64,000 nucleotides of DNA from Salinicola salarius (GCF_003206135.1 NZ_PZJT01000003.1:288532-352531), one strand, 5' to 3'. Positions 26,790-38,959 are shown, numbered from the stretch's first letter. A program made the numbers and translations. Notes: generated by a model from the sequence alone, not told the origin.

Positions 26790-26805
26790 TTGGTAAGTTT
26801 ACCAA
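26790..26805. promoter_or_regulatory. Perfect palindrome upstream of edd (candidate operator)
   Basis: TTGGTAA-GT-TTACCAA, 7-bp arms with a 2-bp centre, ending 30 bp before the edd start. The position overlaps the expected promoter or leader. The spacing differs from the HexR box (TGTAAT-N3-ATTACA), so a different regulator, or a variant site, is possible. Further upstream lies a direct repeat AGTCTAGAACA(C/T)C around 26696-26721. Confidence 0.6.
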
Positions 26806-26835
26806 ATAACCATGACAGCTCGATGAGGCAACCCC

Positions 26836-28682
<1,847 letters not shown>

Positions 28683-28686
<4 letters not shown>

Positions 28687-29642
28687 CGATTCCCGCCCTG
28701 ATCGGCGACATAGGCGGAACCAACGCACGTTTTGCGCTGGTGATGCCCGGCAGCGTCGAGCTGCAATCGATCGAGACGCTCCCCTGCGCGCGCTATGGCG
28801 GGCTGGTCGAGGCCATCCAGGCCTACTTGAAACAGGTCGGCGCAGAGACGCCCGACGAGGCGTGCCTGGCCTTCGCCTGCCCGGTGCACGAAGATTGGGT
28901 CAAGATGACCAACAACGACTGGGCGTTCTCCAAGAAGGCCGTCGCCGAGGAACTCGGCCTGTCGAATTTCAAGGTCATCAACGACTTCACCGCCCAGGCC
29001 CTCGGCATTCCTCACATCGACGAAAAGGAACTGGTCAAGATCGGTGAAGGCGAGGCCGAACCTCGACGCCCGCGCCTGGTGATCGGCCCGGGAACCGGGC
29101 TCGGCGTCGCCGGACTGGTCCCCAGTCGGCGCGCCTGGATTCCGCTGACGACCGAAGGCGGCCACGCCACCTTTGCCCCTACCGATCAGCGCGAATACCA
29201 GCTTCTCGACCATTTCCGAGCCCGTTATGGCCGGGTCTCGATCGAACGTCTGCTGTGCGGCCAGGGCCTGCTCGATCTCTATCTCGCCCATGCGGCACTA
29301 CTCAATGTCACCGCCCACTACAACACCCCGGCGGAGATTACCGGGGCCGCCCGGGCGGGCGATCGCGTTGCCCGCGAGACCTTGATGCGCTTTCTCAAGA
29401 TCCTCGGCAGCGTGGCCGGCGACGCCGCGCTGACCCTCGGCGCGCTGGGCGGGGTCTATCTCTGCGGCGGTATCACGCCACGTCTGATCGAGTGGCTGCC
29501 GCGCAGCGATTTCCGTCGCGCCTTTGCCGACAAGGGCCGGCTGAGCGCCTACAATGCGGGAATTCCCACCTGGGTGGTGACGGCGCCGTGGACCGGCCTT
29601 CTGGGTGCGGCGGAAGCCCTGCACAACGAGGAGGTGACATGA
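28683..29642 (+). CDS. glk: Glucokinase
   Basis: Phosphorylates glucose to glucose 6-phosphate, feeding Zwf and the ED route. The 319-residue protein belongs to the Glk group of the ROK-related hexokinases: [16 protein letters not shown] (phosphate 1), [11 protein letters not shown] (Asp general base region), [14 protein letters not shown] and [10 protein letters not shown], with [14 protein letters not shown] near the end. It sits between edd and an aldose epimerase with ATGA overlaps at both ends, so it is translationally coupled. Confidence 0.96.
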
Positions 29643-30550
29643 TTCCCGATACGCTGCGGCAGCTGATCGACGCGACGAACGGTCAGCGGGAAGCCGAATG
29701 GGAAGGTCGGCGCGTGCTGCTGATCAATGCCGACTGGGGCGAGCTGGCGATTTCGTTGCAGGGCGCTCAGGTTCTGCACTTTTTACCTTTCGCCCCCGAA
29801 GCCGGGCAAGGCGTCCGACCGGCATCCGGCACGGAGGATGGCTGGCTCTGGGTCACCCCGACGCCGCAGCCGATGCCCGGTGCCATTCGCGGCGGGATCC
29901 CGCTGTGCTGGCCGTGGTTCGCCGACGAGTCGCCGGACGGCAAGGGCCCGATGCATGGCCCCGCCCGCACAGTGCAATGGCGCATCGATGCCGTCGACGA
30001 GAGCGTGACCGGCGGCGGGGTCGAGATTCACCTCTCCCCCGAAGAGCGGCTGCACGATCAGCTCGTTCCCAATGCCGTGGTTCACGCCAACGCCCAGCGC
30101 CTGAGCGTCGAACTGATGACTCGCCACGCCGGCACCACCCCGGTCAAGCTGACCGGCGCGCTGCACACCTATTTTGCCGTCGCCGATACGCACCGGTGCC
30201 GTATCGAAGGGCTGGCCGGCGCCCGCTATCTGGACAAGCTCGAACACTTTGCCGAGCATCATCAGCAGGGGGAACTGGGCATTCGTGGCGCGCTGGACCG
30301 TATCTACCAGTCGAACCGCCCTGTCGTTCTCGACGATGGCCAACGACGTCTGCGGATCAGCAAGCAGGGCAGCGACTCCACCGTCGTCTGGCACCCGGGC
30401 AACGGCCTGCCGGGAGATACCCCCGCCGCCGTCGGCCAGCGCTTTCTGTGCATCGAAGCGGCCTGCACCCGGGTCGATCCCGTCTGGCTGGTGCCGGATG
30501 GCCAGCATCTGCTCGCCACCACGATCAGCCGAGAGGAAACCCCGGCGTGA
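29639..30550 (+). CDS. D-hexose-6-phosphate mutarotase (YeaD-like aldose 1-epimerase)
   Basis: A 303-residue galactose-mutarotase-fold protein of the YeaD group, which interconverts anomers of glucose 6-phosphate. Typical segments: IRGGIPLCWPWFADESPDGKG... with GPMHGPAR (catalytic His of the family), HTYFAVAD (second His) and CIEAACT (catalytic Glu). Start ATG at 29639 follows GAGGAGG and overlaps the glk stop as ATGA. Anomer exchange would help Glk product reach Zwf, which suits the operon. E. coli YeaD is about 294 residues, close to this one. Confidence 0.9.
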   Translation: MIPDTLRQLIDATNGQREAEWEGRRVLLINADWGELAISLQGAQVLHFLPFAPEAGQGVRPASGTEDGWLWVTPTPQPMPGAIRGGIPLCWPWFADESPDGKGPMHGPARTVQWRIDAVDESVTGGGVEIHLSPEERLHDQLVPNAVVHANAQRLSVELMTRHAGTTPVKLTGALHTYFAVADTHRCRIEGLAGARYLDKLEHFAEHHQQGELGIRGALDRIYQSNRPVVLDDGQRRLRISKQGSDSTVVWHPGNGLPGDTPAAVGQRFLCIEAACTRVDPVWLVPDGQHLLATTISREETPA

Positions 30551-31422
30551 GCGAAGATCTCTACTTCGATGCCCCGTTCATTCTGGGCATGATGCGGCTG
30601 CACGAAAGGCCCGACTTCAACGAGCCAGAGAAGCTCGCCGACTGGCTGGAAGCGCGCGTCGATCAGGGCCTGCACTGGTTCGATCACGCCGACATCTACG
30701 GCAACCACAAGTGCGAGCAGTTGTTCGGCGAGGCGCTGTCGCATCGCCCGGCGCTCAAGTCCCGGGTTCGAGTGGTGACCAAAGGCGATATCGTCCTGCC
30801 GCATCGCGACATCTCTCCGTTCGGAGTCAAGCATTACGACACGTCCGAGCGCTATCTTGCCCAGGTCATCGACAGTTCACTCTCCCGCCTCGGCGTCGAC
30901 CGGCTCGATCATTTCCTGCTGCACCGCCCCGACCCACTGATGGATGCCGAAGCCACGGCCCGAGCACTGGATGACGCCATCGCTGCCGGCAAGGTCGGCG
31001 CCGTAGGCGTTTCCAACTTCCTGCCCGAACAGTGGCGGCGCCTGCAAGCCGCGATGCATCACCGGCTCGGCGCTCACCAGCTCGAGCTTTCGCTGGCCCA
31101 TCCCGACGCGCTGTTCGATGGTTTCTACGACGCCGTCCTGGCCGACGGACTGGCACCGATGGCCTGGTCGCCGCTGGGCGGCGGCTCGGTGTTCGAAGAC
31201 GTTCTCGGCACGGCGCTTTCGCGGCTGGCCGACCAGCTCAACTCGACCACGGCCGGCTTGGCACTGGCCTGGCTGCGGCGCCTTCCCGGCCAGCCGATTC
31301 CAGTGATCGGAACGTTGAATGAAAGACGTATCGACAATTTGCTGCTGAGCAGTAATCTCGAACTCGATCGCCCGACGTGGTTTGCGCTGCTTGAGGAAGC
31401 CCGCAGTTACCGCGTGCCGTGA
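30547..31422 (+). CDS. Aldo/keto reductase, YdhF-like
   Basis: A 291-residue NAD(P)H-dependent aldo/keto reductase. The barrel motifs are WFDHADIYGNHKCEQLFGEAL (catalytic Asp and Tyr), RVRVVTKGDI (Lys), DHFLLHRPDPLMDAE (His) and VGAVGVSNFLPEQW. E. coli YdhF is the closest family member I recognise. Start GTG at 30547 is preceded by GAGAGGAAA and overlaps the epimerase stop (GTGA). It is the last gene of the edd operon. The substrate is unknown; a sugar or sugar-acid carbonyl is a fair guess from context. Confidence 0.88.
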   Translation: MSEDLYFDAPFILGMMRLHERPDFNEPEKLADWLEARVDQGLHWFDHADIYGNHKCEQLFGEALSHRPALKSRVRVVTKGDIVLPHRDISPFGVKHYDTSERYLAQVIDSSLSRLGVDRLDHFLLHRPDPLMDAEATARALDDAIAAGKVGAVGVSNFLPEQWRRLQAAMHHRLGAHQLELSLAHPDALFDGFYDAVLADGLAPMAWSPLGGGSVFEDVLGTALSRLADQLNSTTAGLALAWLRRLPGQPIPVIGTLNERRIDNLLLSSNLELDRPTWFALLEEARSYRVP

Positions 31423-31532
31423 TGACGTTCGGTGCGGCATCCTGTTTGAGATCAGTTTCGATGAAATCAGCTTCGATGAGATCAAGCACGCCGCACCTCG
31501 ATTTTCGTTCGACATAGAGAGCCGGTTGACCC

Positions 31533-32501
31533 ATGACTCCCATCATCGCCTTCGGCGAAGCCCTCGTCGACATGCTGTCCAGCCGTCTGGGTGACGACAG
31601 CGGCCCCGAGACCTTTACGCCCTACGCCGGCGGCGCGCCCGCCAATGCTGCCGTGGCCTGCGCCCGCCAGGGTGTCCCCAGCCTCTTTCTCGGCATGATC
31701 GGTGATGACCGTTTCGGCGACTTCCTGATCGACGAACTGACCCGCTACGGCGTCGACACCCAATACGTGGTGCGCACCCGCGAGGCTCGCACGGCACTGG
31801 CTTTCGTTTCCCGCGACAGCCGCGGCGAGCGCCAGTTCGACTTCTACCGTCCGCCCGCCGCGGATCTGCTCTACCGTCGCGAGCACCTGCCGCCGGGCAT
31901 CTTCACCGAGCCCGCGCTGGTCCATCTTTGCAGCAACAGCCTGACCGATGCCGCCATTGCCCGCACCACGCTGGATCTCGCCAGCATTGCGCGGCGCGGC
32001 GGCTGTCTGATCAGCGTCGATGCCAACCTGCGCGCGATGCTGTGGCCCCAGGGCAAGATCGATGTGCCCCTGGTCGAACAGCTGCTCGAACGCGCTCATG
32101 TCATCAAGCTCTCCGCCGAAGAGCTCGACATCCTGCGCGGTGATCGCAGCGCCGAGGAATGGATCAGCGCCAGGCTGTCCAAGGGCACCCGACTGATCGT
32201 GATCACCGACGGCCCGGGGCCGGTGAGCGCGCACCTGGCCGATCGCCAGCTGCAGGCGATTCCGCCCAGCGTTCAGGCAGTGGATACCACCGCGGCCGGC
32301 GACGCCTTCATCGGCGGCCTGCTGGCCTCCCTGGCGCGAGACGACGTGACCTGCGAGACACTCGCCGACTGGCTGGCCGACGAAACCCGGCTGACCGAGG
32401 CGCTGACGTTCGCCTGTCGCTGCGGTGCCTTCGCGGCCACTCGTGCCGGCGCCTTCGTCTCGTTGCCCGGCACCGACGATCTCGACGACCTGCCCCGCTA
32501 G
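31533..32501 (+). CDS. PfkB-family carbohydrate kinase, probable fructokinase
   Basis: A 322-residue ribokinase/PfkB kinase. N-terminal substrate motif [25 protein letters not shown] in the fructokinase style, and the C-terminal signature [14 protein letters not shown] with the catalytic Asp257. Fructokinase is the best reading from the SVDxNLRxxLW segment; 2-keto-3-deoxygluconate kinase is the main alternative, and either would fit the ED surroundings. It is 110 bp past the aldo/keto reductase. The spacer holds two 15-bp near-perfect repeats (31451-31480). A hairpin follows 28 bp after its stop. Confidence 0.85.
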   Translation: MTPIIAFGEALVDMLSSRLGDDSGPETFTPYAGGAPANAAVACARQGVPSLFLGMIGDDRFGDFLIDELTRYGVDTQYVVRTREARTALAFVSRDSRGERQFDFYRPPAADLLYRREHLPPGIFTEPALVHLCSNSLTDAAIARTTLDLASIARRGGCLISVDANLRAMLWPQGKIDVPLVEQLLERAHVIKLSAEELDILRGDRSAEEWISARLSKGTRLIVITDGPGPVSAHLADRQLQAIPPSVQAVDTTAAGDAFIGGLLASLARDDVTCETLADWLADETRLTEALTFACRCGAFAATRAGAFVSLPGTDDLDDLPR

Positions 32502-32529
32502 GCCGCCATCCACCTTCATCGAGACAACC

Positions 32530-32552
32530 AGCGCCGCCTTCCTGGCGGCGCT
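32530..32552 (+). terminator. Hairpin after the fructokinase gene
   Basis: AGCGCCGCC, loop TTCCT, GGCGGCGCT: a perfect 9-bp stem. No clear U-run follows, so termination is likely but not certain. Confidence 0.6.
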
Positions 32553-32731
32553 GCTACTATCGTCTAACCTGCCCACGTCGCTCTCGCTCGGGTGGTAATG
32601 TCTTCCTCCATCGATCGCTTGAGATAGCGCGTGTCCGCACGTTCATTGCCAATCTGAACGGAGCGAACGTTGCGGCACAGCGGCTTCGAAGCGATCTTTT
32701 GCACGACTTCCGTTTCACAGGACGAGGACTC

Positions 32732-33433
32732 ATGGACAAAGTGTTTGGCAGCGCCGCTGAAGCGCTGGAAGGTCTCATCGAAGACGGCATGACTCTCGCC
32801 GTTGGCGGCTTCGGCCTGTGCGGCATCCCCGAATCGCTGATCGTCGCCCTGCGTGACACCGGCAAGAAGGATCTGACGGTCGCCAGCAACAATGCCGGCG
32901 TCGACGGCTTCGGCCTCGGGCTGCTGCTCGAGTCGCGTCAGATCAGGAAGATGCTCTCTTCCTATGTCGGCGAGAACAAGGAGTTCGAGCGCCAGTACCT
33001 TTCCGGCGAACTGGAGCTCGAATTCTGCCCGCAGGGCACGCTGGCCGAGCGCCTGCGCGCAGGCGGTGCCGGCATCGCCGCCTTCTTTACCAAGACCGGC
33101 TACGGCACCAGGATCGCCGAAGGCAAGGAGGTGCGCGAATTCGATGGCGAGCACTACGTGATGGAGCGCGGCCTGCCGGTGGACGTCGCCCTGATCAAGG
33201 CGAAGGTCGCCGACAAGGCGGGCAATCTGCGCTTCAACAAGACCGCGCGCAACTTCAACCCGCTGGCCGCGATGGCCGGCAAGGTCTGCGTCGCCGAGGT
33301 CGAAGAGATCGTCGAGACGGGCGCCATCGATCCCGACGATATCCATCTGCCGGGGATCTTCGTGCATCGCATCGTCCATAATCCGACACCGGAAAAACGC
33401 ATCGAGAAACGCACGCTCAGGGAGGTGAACTGA
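32732..33433 (+). CDS. 3-oxoacid CoA-transferase subunit A
   Basis: Alpha subunit (233 residues) of a succinyl-CoA/3-ketoacid CoA-transferase (SCOT, ScoA/LpsI/PcaI type) moving CoA onto acetoacetate or another 3-oxoacid. Begins [20 protein letters not shown] and contains [13 protein letters not shown] and [16 protein letters not shown]. Start 32732 has GAGGACTC upstream. It is directly followed (1 bp) by subunit B and then a thiolase, which is the classic set for turning acetoacetate into two acetyl-CoA. The 230-bp spacer upstream should hold its promoter. Confidence 0.93.
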   Translation: MDKVFGSAAEALEGLIEDGMTLAVGGFGLCGIPESLIVALRDTGKKDLTVASNNAGVDGFGLGLLLESRQIRKMLSSYVGENKEFERQYLSGELELEFCPQGTLAERLRAGGAGIAAFFTKTGYGTRIAEGKEVREFDGEHYVMERGLPVDVALIKAKVADKAGNLRFNKTARNFNPLAAMAGKVCVAEVEEIVETGAIDPDDIHLPGIFVHRIVHNPTPEKRIEKRTLREVN

Positions 33434-33434
33434 G

Positions 33435-34082
33435 ATGGCCTGGACCAAGGAACAGATGGCAGAGCGCGCCGCCGGCGAATTGCGTGACGGCTTCTACGTC
33501 AACCTCGGCATCGGTCAGCCGACATTGGTAGCGAACTATATTCCCGAGGGCATGGACGTCTGGCTACAGTCGGAGAACGGCCTGCTCGGCATCGGCCCCT
33601 TCCCGACCGAAGAGACCGTCGACCCCGATCTGATCAACGCCGGCAAACAGACCGTCACCGCCCTGCCGGGCAGCAGTTACTTCGACAATGCCGAATCCTT
33701 CGCCATGATTCGCGGCGGCCATATCAACCTGGCGATTCTGGGCGCGATGCAGGTCTCCGAGAAAGGCGACCTCGCCAACTGGATGATCCCGGGCAAGATG
33801 GTCAAGGGCATGGGCGGCGCGATGGATCTGGTCGCTGGCGTGCAGCGCGTGGTGGTGCTGATGAGCCACACGGCCAAGGGCGAGCACAAGATCCTGAGCG
33901 AATGCACGCTGCCGCTGACCGGGGTCGGCGTGGTCGATCGGATCATTACCGACCTGGGCGTGATGGATATCACCGAGGAAGGGCTGGCCCTGGTCGAGCT
34001 GGCACCCGGTGTCACCCTCGAGGAAATTTCCGCAGCCACAGGCTGCAAGCTGATCGACAAACGGGAGACTTCCCATGCCTGA
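33435..34082 (+). CDS. 3-oxoacid CoA-transferase subunit B
   Basis: Beta subunit (215 residues). The catalytic glutamate lies in [13 protein letters not shown] (Glu47), the SENG motif of CoA-transferase family I; later [20 protein letters not shown] and [16 protein letters not shown] fit SCOT beta subunits. Start 33435 is next to the alpha stop with GGAGG upstream, and its end overlaps the thiolase start by 8 bp, so the three are coupled. Confidence 0.94.
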   Translation: MAWTKEQMAERAAGELRDGFYVNLGIGQPTLVANYIPEGMDVWLQSENGLLGIGPFPTEETVDPDLINAGKQTVTALPGSSYFDNAESFAMIRGGHINLAILGAMQVSEKGDLANWMIPGKMVKGMGGAMDLVAGVQRVVVLMSHTAKGEHKILSECTLPLTGVGVVDRIITDLGVMDITEEGLALVELAPGVTLEEISAATGCKLIDKRETSHA

Positions 34083-35277
34083 CGTTTCCGGACCGACCAC
34101 GCCCATGCGCGACGTGGTGATCGTCGCCGCCACGCGCACGCCGATCGGCACATTCCAGGGCGGCCTTTCCAGCGTTCCAGCGGTAACGCTGGGCGCGACC
34201 GTCATTCGACGCGTTCTGGAAGGCATCGACCCGACCGGCGTCGACGAGGTGATCATGGGGCACGTGCTGCGCGCCGGCCTGGGCCAGAACACCGCGCGCC
34301 AGGCCGCGATCGAAGCCGGCGTGCCGGACAGCGTGCCAGCGATGACCATCGACAAGGTCTGCGGCTCCGGGCTGAAAGCGGTGCACCTGGCGGTCCAGGC
34401 GATCCGCTGCGGCGATGCCGAGATCATCGTCGCCGGCGGCATGGAGAGCATGAGCCTGGCACCCTACGTACTGCCCAAGGCCCGCACCGGCCTGCGCATG
34501 GGTCACGCCGAGCTGCTCGACAGCATGATCCACGATGGCCTGTGGGACGCCTTCAACGACTATCACATGGGCATCACGGCGGAGAACGTGGCCGAGCGCT
34601 GGGGCATCTCCCGCGAAGAGCAGGATGCCTATGCCGCCGAATCCCAGCGGCGTGCCTCGCAGGCTCGCGAAGCCGGACGCTTCGATGCCGAGATCACGCC
34701 GGTGAGCGTGCCTCAGCGGCGCGGCGACCCCATCATGATCGAGCGCGACGAACAGCCCCGCGACGGCGTTACCGCCGAATCGCTGGGCAAGCTCAAGCCG
34801 GCGTTCTCCAAGACCGGCAGCGTCACCGCCGGCAACGCCTCTTCGCTCAACGACGGTGCCGCCGCCCTGCTCATCATGAGCGCCGAACGGGCCAGGACCC
34901 TTGGGCTACCCGTGCTGGCGACGATCCGTGCCTACGCCAACGCCGCCGTCGACCCAGCGACCATGGGCATCGGCCCGGTACCGGCGACCCGACGCTGTCT
35001 GGAACGTGCCGGCTGGACGATCGACGAGCTGGACCTGATCGAGGCCAATGAAGCCTTCGCCGCCCAGACGCTGGCCGTGGCCAAGGATCTCGGCTGGGAC
35101 GGCAGCAAGGTCAACGTCAACGGCGGCGCCATCGCGCTGGGTCACCCAATCGGGGCCTCCGGCGCCCGCATTCTGGTGACGCTGCTGCACGAGATGCAGC
35201 GCCGCGACGTCCACAAGGGACTGGCGACGCTATGCATCGGCGGTGGCCAGGGCGTGGCGACGGCGATCGAGCGGTAG
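34075..35277 (+). CDS. Acetyl-CoA C-acetyltransferase (thiolase)
   Basis: Cleaves acetoacetyl-CoA to two acetyl-CoA, or the reverse. The 400-residue protein has the acyl-enzyme Cys96 in [27 protein letters not shown], the His of [14 protein letters not shown], and the second Cys in LCIGGGQG. Named relatives are atoB and phaA. With the CoA-transferase pair it forms a short ketone-body or poly-hydroxybutyrate breakdown operon, placed inside the carbon-metabolism block; no phaC or phaB gene is in the window. Confidence 0.95.
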   Translation: MPDVSGPTTPMRDVVIVAATRTPIGTFQGGLSSVPAVTLGATVIRRVLEGIDPTGVDEVIMGHVLRAGLGQNTARQAAIEAGVPDSVPAMTIDKVCGSGLKAVHLAVQAIRCGDAEIIVAGGMESMSLAPYVLPKARTGLRMGHAELLDSMIHDGLWDAFNDYHMGITAENVAERWGISREEQDAYAAESQRRASQAREAGRFDAEITPVSVPQRRGDPIMIERDEQPRDGVTAESLGKLKPAFSKTGSVTAGNASSLNDGAAALLIMSAERARTLGLPVLATIRAYANAAVDPATMGIGPVPATRRCLERAGWTIDELDLIEANEAFAAQTLAVAKDLGWDGSKVNVNGGAIALGHPIGASGARILVTLLHEMQRRDVHKGLATLCIGGGQGVATAIER

Positions 35278-35469
35278 ACGCCAGAACGTCAGGCGGCAGA
35301 ACGCCGTCGTGCCTGCCGAAGCCGTGATCCTCCATGTCCATGATCCTAAACCCCAAACCGTAAGCCCTGGCCGTCGAATTCGCCCGGTGTGCGCCTCGGG
35401 CATTCGACTGGTGAGTCTTCGAAGGATCGACCAGACTATCGGGACAATCTATCCAGGAAGGAGAATTTC

Positions 35470-35757
35470 GTGAAGCCTCAGACACTGTGGACCATCGTTG
35501 GCACGAGCACGGCGGTTTTATCCGGCGTGCTGGCTCGTCAAAGCCTCAAACAGACCTTTCGCAAGGGCGTTTTCGAGCCACCGATCAATCCCGACGAGGA
35601 TGATGTCGAATGGCGTCAGGCGCTGCTCTGGGGTGCGGCCTCCGGCATGGCAGTAGGAATGGCGCGCATCGTTGGCTGGAAACTGGCATCGGCCGGCATG
35701 CGGCGTACTCGCCGCTCGCGTCGCGGTCAGCGTCTTCTGGCGCGCCTCGAGGACTGA
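35470..35757 (+). CDS. DUF4235-like small membrane protein
   Basis: A 95-residue protein starting GTG at 35470 with AAGGAG six bases upstream. It has a hydrophobic helix near the start (TLWTIVGTSTAVLSGVLA), a middle acidic stretch with DEDDVEWRQALLWGAASG and a second weakly hydrophobic helix (GMAVGMARIVGWKLASAG), then an Arg-rich tail. This two-helix plan is that of DUF4235. Function is unknown. It stands alone between the thiolase operon and the convergent eda. Confidence 0.7.
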   Translation: MKPQTLWTIVGTSTAVLSGVLARQSLKQTFRKGVFEPPINPDEDDVEWRQALLWGAASGMAVGMARIVGWKLASAGMRRTRRSRRGQRLLARLED

Positions 35758-35809
35758 TACCCCATCGCTAATCCCGGTCGACCCGGTCGATCACCAGGGA
35801 GCGCGGCCC

Positions 35810-35839
35810 GAGCGCCCGAGCCCGGAAGACCGGGCGCTC
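35810..35839. terminator. Hairpin between convergent DUF4235 and eda genes
   Basis: GAGCGCCC (35810-35817) pairs with GGGCGCTC (35832-35839), with an alternative inner CCCGG-AAGA-CCGGG. It is GC-rich without a strong U-run on either strand. Confidence 0.6.
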
Positions 35840-35848
35840 GATGCCGGT

Positions 35849-36511
35849 TCAGCGCGGATAGCGCTGCGTGGCTTCCCGTGTCAGTTCGGTAATACCCGCC
35901 CAATCTTCGTTATCGATGAGCGACTTTGGCGCCATCCAGGAACCACCGACGCACATCACGTTGGGTAGCGCCAGATAGTCTGCGGCGTTGTCCACGGTGA
36001 CCCCGCCAGTCGGGCAGAACAGCGCTTCCGGCAGCGGACCGCCGAAGGATTTCAGCGCCTTGGCACCGCCATTCGCTTCCGCCGGGAAGAACTTGAAACG
36101 GCGATAGCCGTACTCCCAGCCGGTGACGACCTCGGAAACCGTGGCCACGCCCGGCAGCAGCGGCACGTCGCTGCCGGCGCCATACTCGAACAGGGCCGGC
36201 GTCGTGCCGGGCGTGACGACGAAATCGACGCCGATCTCCTCGCAGACCCGGTACTGATCGATGCCCAGCACGGTGCCCGCGCCGATGATCGCATCCGGCA
36301 GCGCCTGCTTGATCTGCTTGATGGCCTCGACCGCGCACTCGGTACGCAACGTGATTTCGAGGACATTCAGACCGCCCTCGACCAGCGCCTTGGCCAGCGG
36401 TACGGCATGTTCGAGACGCTCGATGACGAGAACGGGGATGATGGCGCCGGAGCGGCAGATTTCGTCCAGACGCTCGATGTGTGAAGCGGGCAAACGTTGA
36501 GCGGATGACAT
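35849..36511 (-). CDS. eda: KDPG aldolase (2-keto-3-deoxy-6-phosphogluconate aldolase)
   Basis: Second ED step: splits KDPG into pyruvate and glyceraldehyde 3-phosphate. The 220-residue class I aldolase has NVLEITLRTECAVEAI (Glu52), the Schiff-base Lys140 in RFKFFPAEANGG, and PTGGVTVDNAADYL. Start 36511 (MSSAQRLP) has AAAGGAG upstream. It lies last in the minus-strand zwf-pgl-eda group, 64 bp after pgl, in the same order as in pseudomonads. Confidence 0.96.
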   Translation of the reverse strand: MSSAQRLPASHIERLDEICRSGAIIPVLVIERLEHAVPLAKALVEGGLNVLEITLRTECAVEAIKQIKQALPDAIIGAGTVLGIDQYRVCEEIGVDFVVTPGTTPALFEYGAGSDVPLLPGVATVSEVVTGWEYGYRRFKFFPAEANGGAKALKSFGGPLPEALFCPTGGVTVDNAADYLALPNVMCVGGSWMAPKSLIDNEDWAGITELTREATQRYPR

Positions 36512-36575
36512 AGAGAGGAGACTCCTTTGAAGAATATCGGCACTCGCTCGGTCGGCGGGCAGGTGCCGGCAGGCG

Positions 36576-37250
36576 CTAAGGCGCCCAGTAGAGGGTAAGC
36601 GGACAGGCCAGGAAGGCACGGATCGGCAGTTCGCGGACGTCATCCCCGCTGAGCGCCTGGGCCAGCACCGCCTTCTTGGCGTCGCCGACCAGATGCAGCG
36701 CGAGGCGGCGCGCGTCATGCAATCGCGCCGCGCTCAAGGTAATGCGAGGCTGCGACACGCTGGGCGCGCGTACCGCGACGACGCTCTCATCCGTACTCAG
36801 CGCCAGCGAAAGCTCGCCGCTATCCGGGAACAGCGAAGCGGTATGGCCGTCATCGCCCATGCCGAGCACGACCAGGCTGGCCGGCCACGGCAGCGTCGCC
36901 AGACGGGCGGCGACCGTCGCCGCGCCCTGCTCCGGCGTGGGGTCGGAGGTGGTCAGCGAGTGAAAGGTCGCCGCGGCGGCCGGCCCTGTCAGCAGCGTTT
37001 CCCGGACCAGGCGCGCATTGCTGTCGGCGTGCTCCTCGGGCACCCAGCGCTCGTCGGCGAGGGTGATATCGACCCGCGACCACGCCACCGGCTGCTCGGC
37101 CAGCCGCCGGAAGAACGGCAGCGGGGTCGAACCGCCGGAGACGACCAGCAGCGCGCGTGGCTGGCTGGCCAGGTCCGCCGTCAATGCCTGGGCGGCAGCG
37201 ACAGCCAGCTGCGCACCGATCTGCTCGCGAGCGCTGTCAGTAGTCTTCAT
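36576..37250 (-). CDS. pgl: 6-phosphogluconolactonase
   Basis: Hydrolyses 6-phosphogluconolactone from Zwf. The 224-residue protein belongs to the glucosamine-6-phosphate isomerase-like (DevB) group: [60 protein letters not shown]. Its start lies 14 bp inside zwf, so translation is coupled. It is not the unrelated YbhE-type beta-propeller. Confidence 0.96.
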   Translation of the reverse strand: MKTTDSAREQIGAQLAVAAAQALTADLASQPRALLVVSGGSTPLPFFRRLAEQPVAWSRVDITLADERWVPEEHADSNARLVRETLLTGPAAAATFHSLTTSDPTPEQGAATVAARLATLPWPASLVVLGMGDDGHTASLFPDSGELSLALSTDESVVAVRAPSVSQPRITLSAARLHDARRLALHLVGDAKKAVLAQALSGDDVRELPIRAFLACPLTLYWAP

Positions 37251-38721
37251 ACCAGGAGCGACCGTCCTGCGTGATCATCGCGATGGAGGCCACGGGCCCC
37301 CAGGAGCCCGCCGGATAGCGACGCGGCGGAATATCACGCTTTTCCCAGCCAGCGATGAGGTGATCGACCCACTTCCAGGCGTACTCGACTTCGTCGCGAC
37401 GCACGAACAGATACTGCTGGCCTTTCATGACCTCCAGCAGCAGGCGCTCGTAGGCGTCCGGAATCCGCTCCTTGGGGAAGGCGTGGTTGAAATCCAGATG
37501 CAGCGGGCCGGGGCGCAGGCGCATGCCCTTGTCGAGGCCGCCGTCCTTGGTCAGCACCTGCAGCGCGATCCCCTCTTCCGGCTGCAGCCGGATCACCAGC
37601 TTGTTGGCAGCGAGGTTGCGCTGGTCCGGATCGAAGATGTAGTGCGGCTGCTGGCGGAAGTGAATCACGATCTGCGACAGCTTCTCCGGCATGCGCTTAC
37701 CGGTACGCAGGTAGAACGGCACGCCGGCCCAGCGCCAGTTGGCCACTTCGAGACGCATGGCGACGAAGGTCTCGGTGGTGCTGGAGGTGTTGGCGTCCTC
37801 TTCGTCGAGATACCCCGGGACGCTCTCGCCGTCTATGGTGCCGGCGACGTACTGCCCGCGAACCACGTGGCGGTTGAGGTCCTCGCCTTCCAGCGGCTTG
37901 AGCGCCTTGAGCACCTTCACCTTCTCGTCGCGAATGGCATCCGCGTCCAGGTTGGCCGGCGGATCCATGGCGAGCATGGTCAGCAGCTGCAGGAGATGGT
38001 TCTGGACCATGTCGCGCAGTTGGCCGGCCTTGTCGAAGTAGCCCCAGCGCCCTTCGATACCAACCTGCTCGGCCACGGTGATCTCGACGTGGGAGATCTG
38101 GCTCTGGTTCCACTGGTTGCCGAACATCGGGTTGGCGAAACGCAGTGCGATCAGGTTCTGGACCGTTTCCTTGCCCAGATAGTGATCCATGCGATAGATG
38201 CGAGATTCGGGGAAGACGGCACCGATGGCGTCGTTGATCTCATGCGAGGACTCGAGGTCATAACCGATCGGTTTCTCGACCACCACCCGCGATTCGCCAT
38301 CCAGGCTGCCGCTCTGCTCGAGATTGGCGCAGATCGCCCCGTAGATGCTGGCGGGCACGGCAAGGTAGATGGTCAGCGGACACAGGGGATCCGGGCTCTG
38401 GGCGTGCCAGTCCCGAATCTTCTCGTAGCCGTCGACGGTGTCGAAATCGAGCTGCGCGTACTCGAGCCGGGCCAGGAAGCGGTCGAGACACCTCTGCTCC
38501 AGCTCCTTGGGCTTGATGCGCTTCTTGAGCGTCCCGAGTACGGTGCTGCGGAAACTGTCGATGTCATGCTCGCGACGTGCCAGCCCCAGAATTCGGGTAT
38601 CGGTACCCAGCAGGCCATCGCGATCCAGATGATAGAGTGCCGGGTAAAGTTTGCGCAGCGCCAAGTCGCCAAGCGCGCCGAACAGAGCCAAGTCCACGTT
38701 GGGCGTTGCCTCTCGAGTCAT
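37237..38721 (-). CDS. zwf: Glucose-6-phosphate 1-dehydrogenase
   Basis: Oxidises glucose 6-phosphate to the lactone with NAD(P). The 494-residue protein has [20 protein letters not shown] (nucleotide fold; usually GASGDLA, here GALGDLA), [11 protein letters not shown], and [15 protein letters not shown] (substrate-site His and Lys; family RIDHYLGKE). It opens the zwf-pgl-eda operon and diverges from hexR, with two HexR-like boxes in the shared spacer, one only 17 bp from its start. Confidence 0.96.
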   Translation of the reverse strand: MTREATPNVDLALFGALGDLALRKLYPALYHLDRDGLLGTDTRILGLARREHDIDSFRSTVLGTLKKRIKPKELEQRCLDRFLARLEYAQLDFDTVDGYEKIRDWHAQSPDPLCPLTIYLAVPASIYGAICANLEQSGSLDGESRVVVEKPIGYDLESSHEINDAIGAVFPESRIYRMDHYLGKETVQNLIALRFANPMFGNQWNQSQISHVEITVAEQVGIEGRWGYFDKAGQLRDMVQNHLLQLLTMLAMDPPANLDADAIRDEKVKVLKALKPLEGEDLNRHVVRGQYVAGTIDGESVPGYLDEEDANTSSTTETFVAMRLEVANWRWAGVPFYLRTGKRMPEKLSQIVIHFRQQPHYIFDPDQRNLAANKLVIRLQPEEGIALQVLTKDGGLDKGMRLRPGPLHLDFNHAFPKERIPDAYERLLLEVMKGQQYLFVRRDEVEYAWKWVDHLIAGWEKRDIPPRRYPAGSWGPVASIAMITQDGRSWYEDY

Positions 38722-38737
38722 TGCCTCCCTCCGCCAG

Positions 38738-38752
38738 TGTCGTTAATTTACG
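38738..38752. promoter_or_regulatory. HexR-like box near zwf
   Basis: TGTCGTTAATTTACG matches 11 of 15 positions of the published gammaproteobacterial HexR box TGTAATTAAATTACA, counted by eye. It is 17 bp upstream of the zwf start, so it could block zwf transcription or initiation. Confidence 0.55.
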
Positions 38753-38792
38753 AATAAAATACGCCATCCAGGCGTCATTTGACATTCGACTT

Positions 38793-38807
38793 CGTCATTA
38801 AATTACC
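38793..38807. promoter_or_regulatory. HexR-like box in the zwf-hexR spacer
   Basis: CGTCATTAAATTACC matches 12 of 15 positions of TGTAATTAAATTACA by eye. It lies 72 bp from zwf and 153 bp from hexR, placed to control both. HexR normally releases on binding KDPG. Confidence 0.7.
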
Positions 38808-38959
38808 GCCTCCTACCAGTATACCGCGCCGCAGGGCCACGAGGGCGTAACCTGGCGATCACGGCCTATCACCGCTTGGCGCTGTTGCCGGCAGACGCTA
38901 GGATGCAGGGCCTGTGATGATTCACCCGTCATTCCGCCGCAAGGAGATGCCCCGCAACC

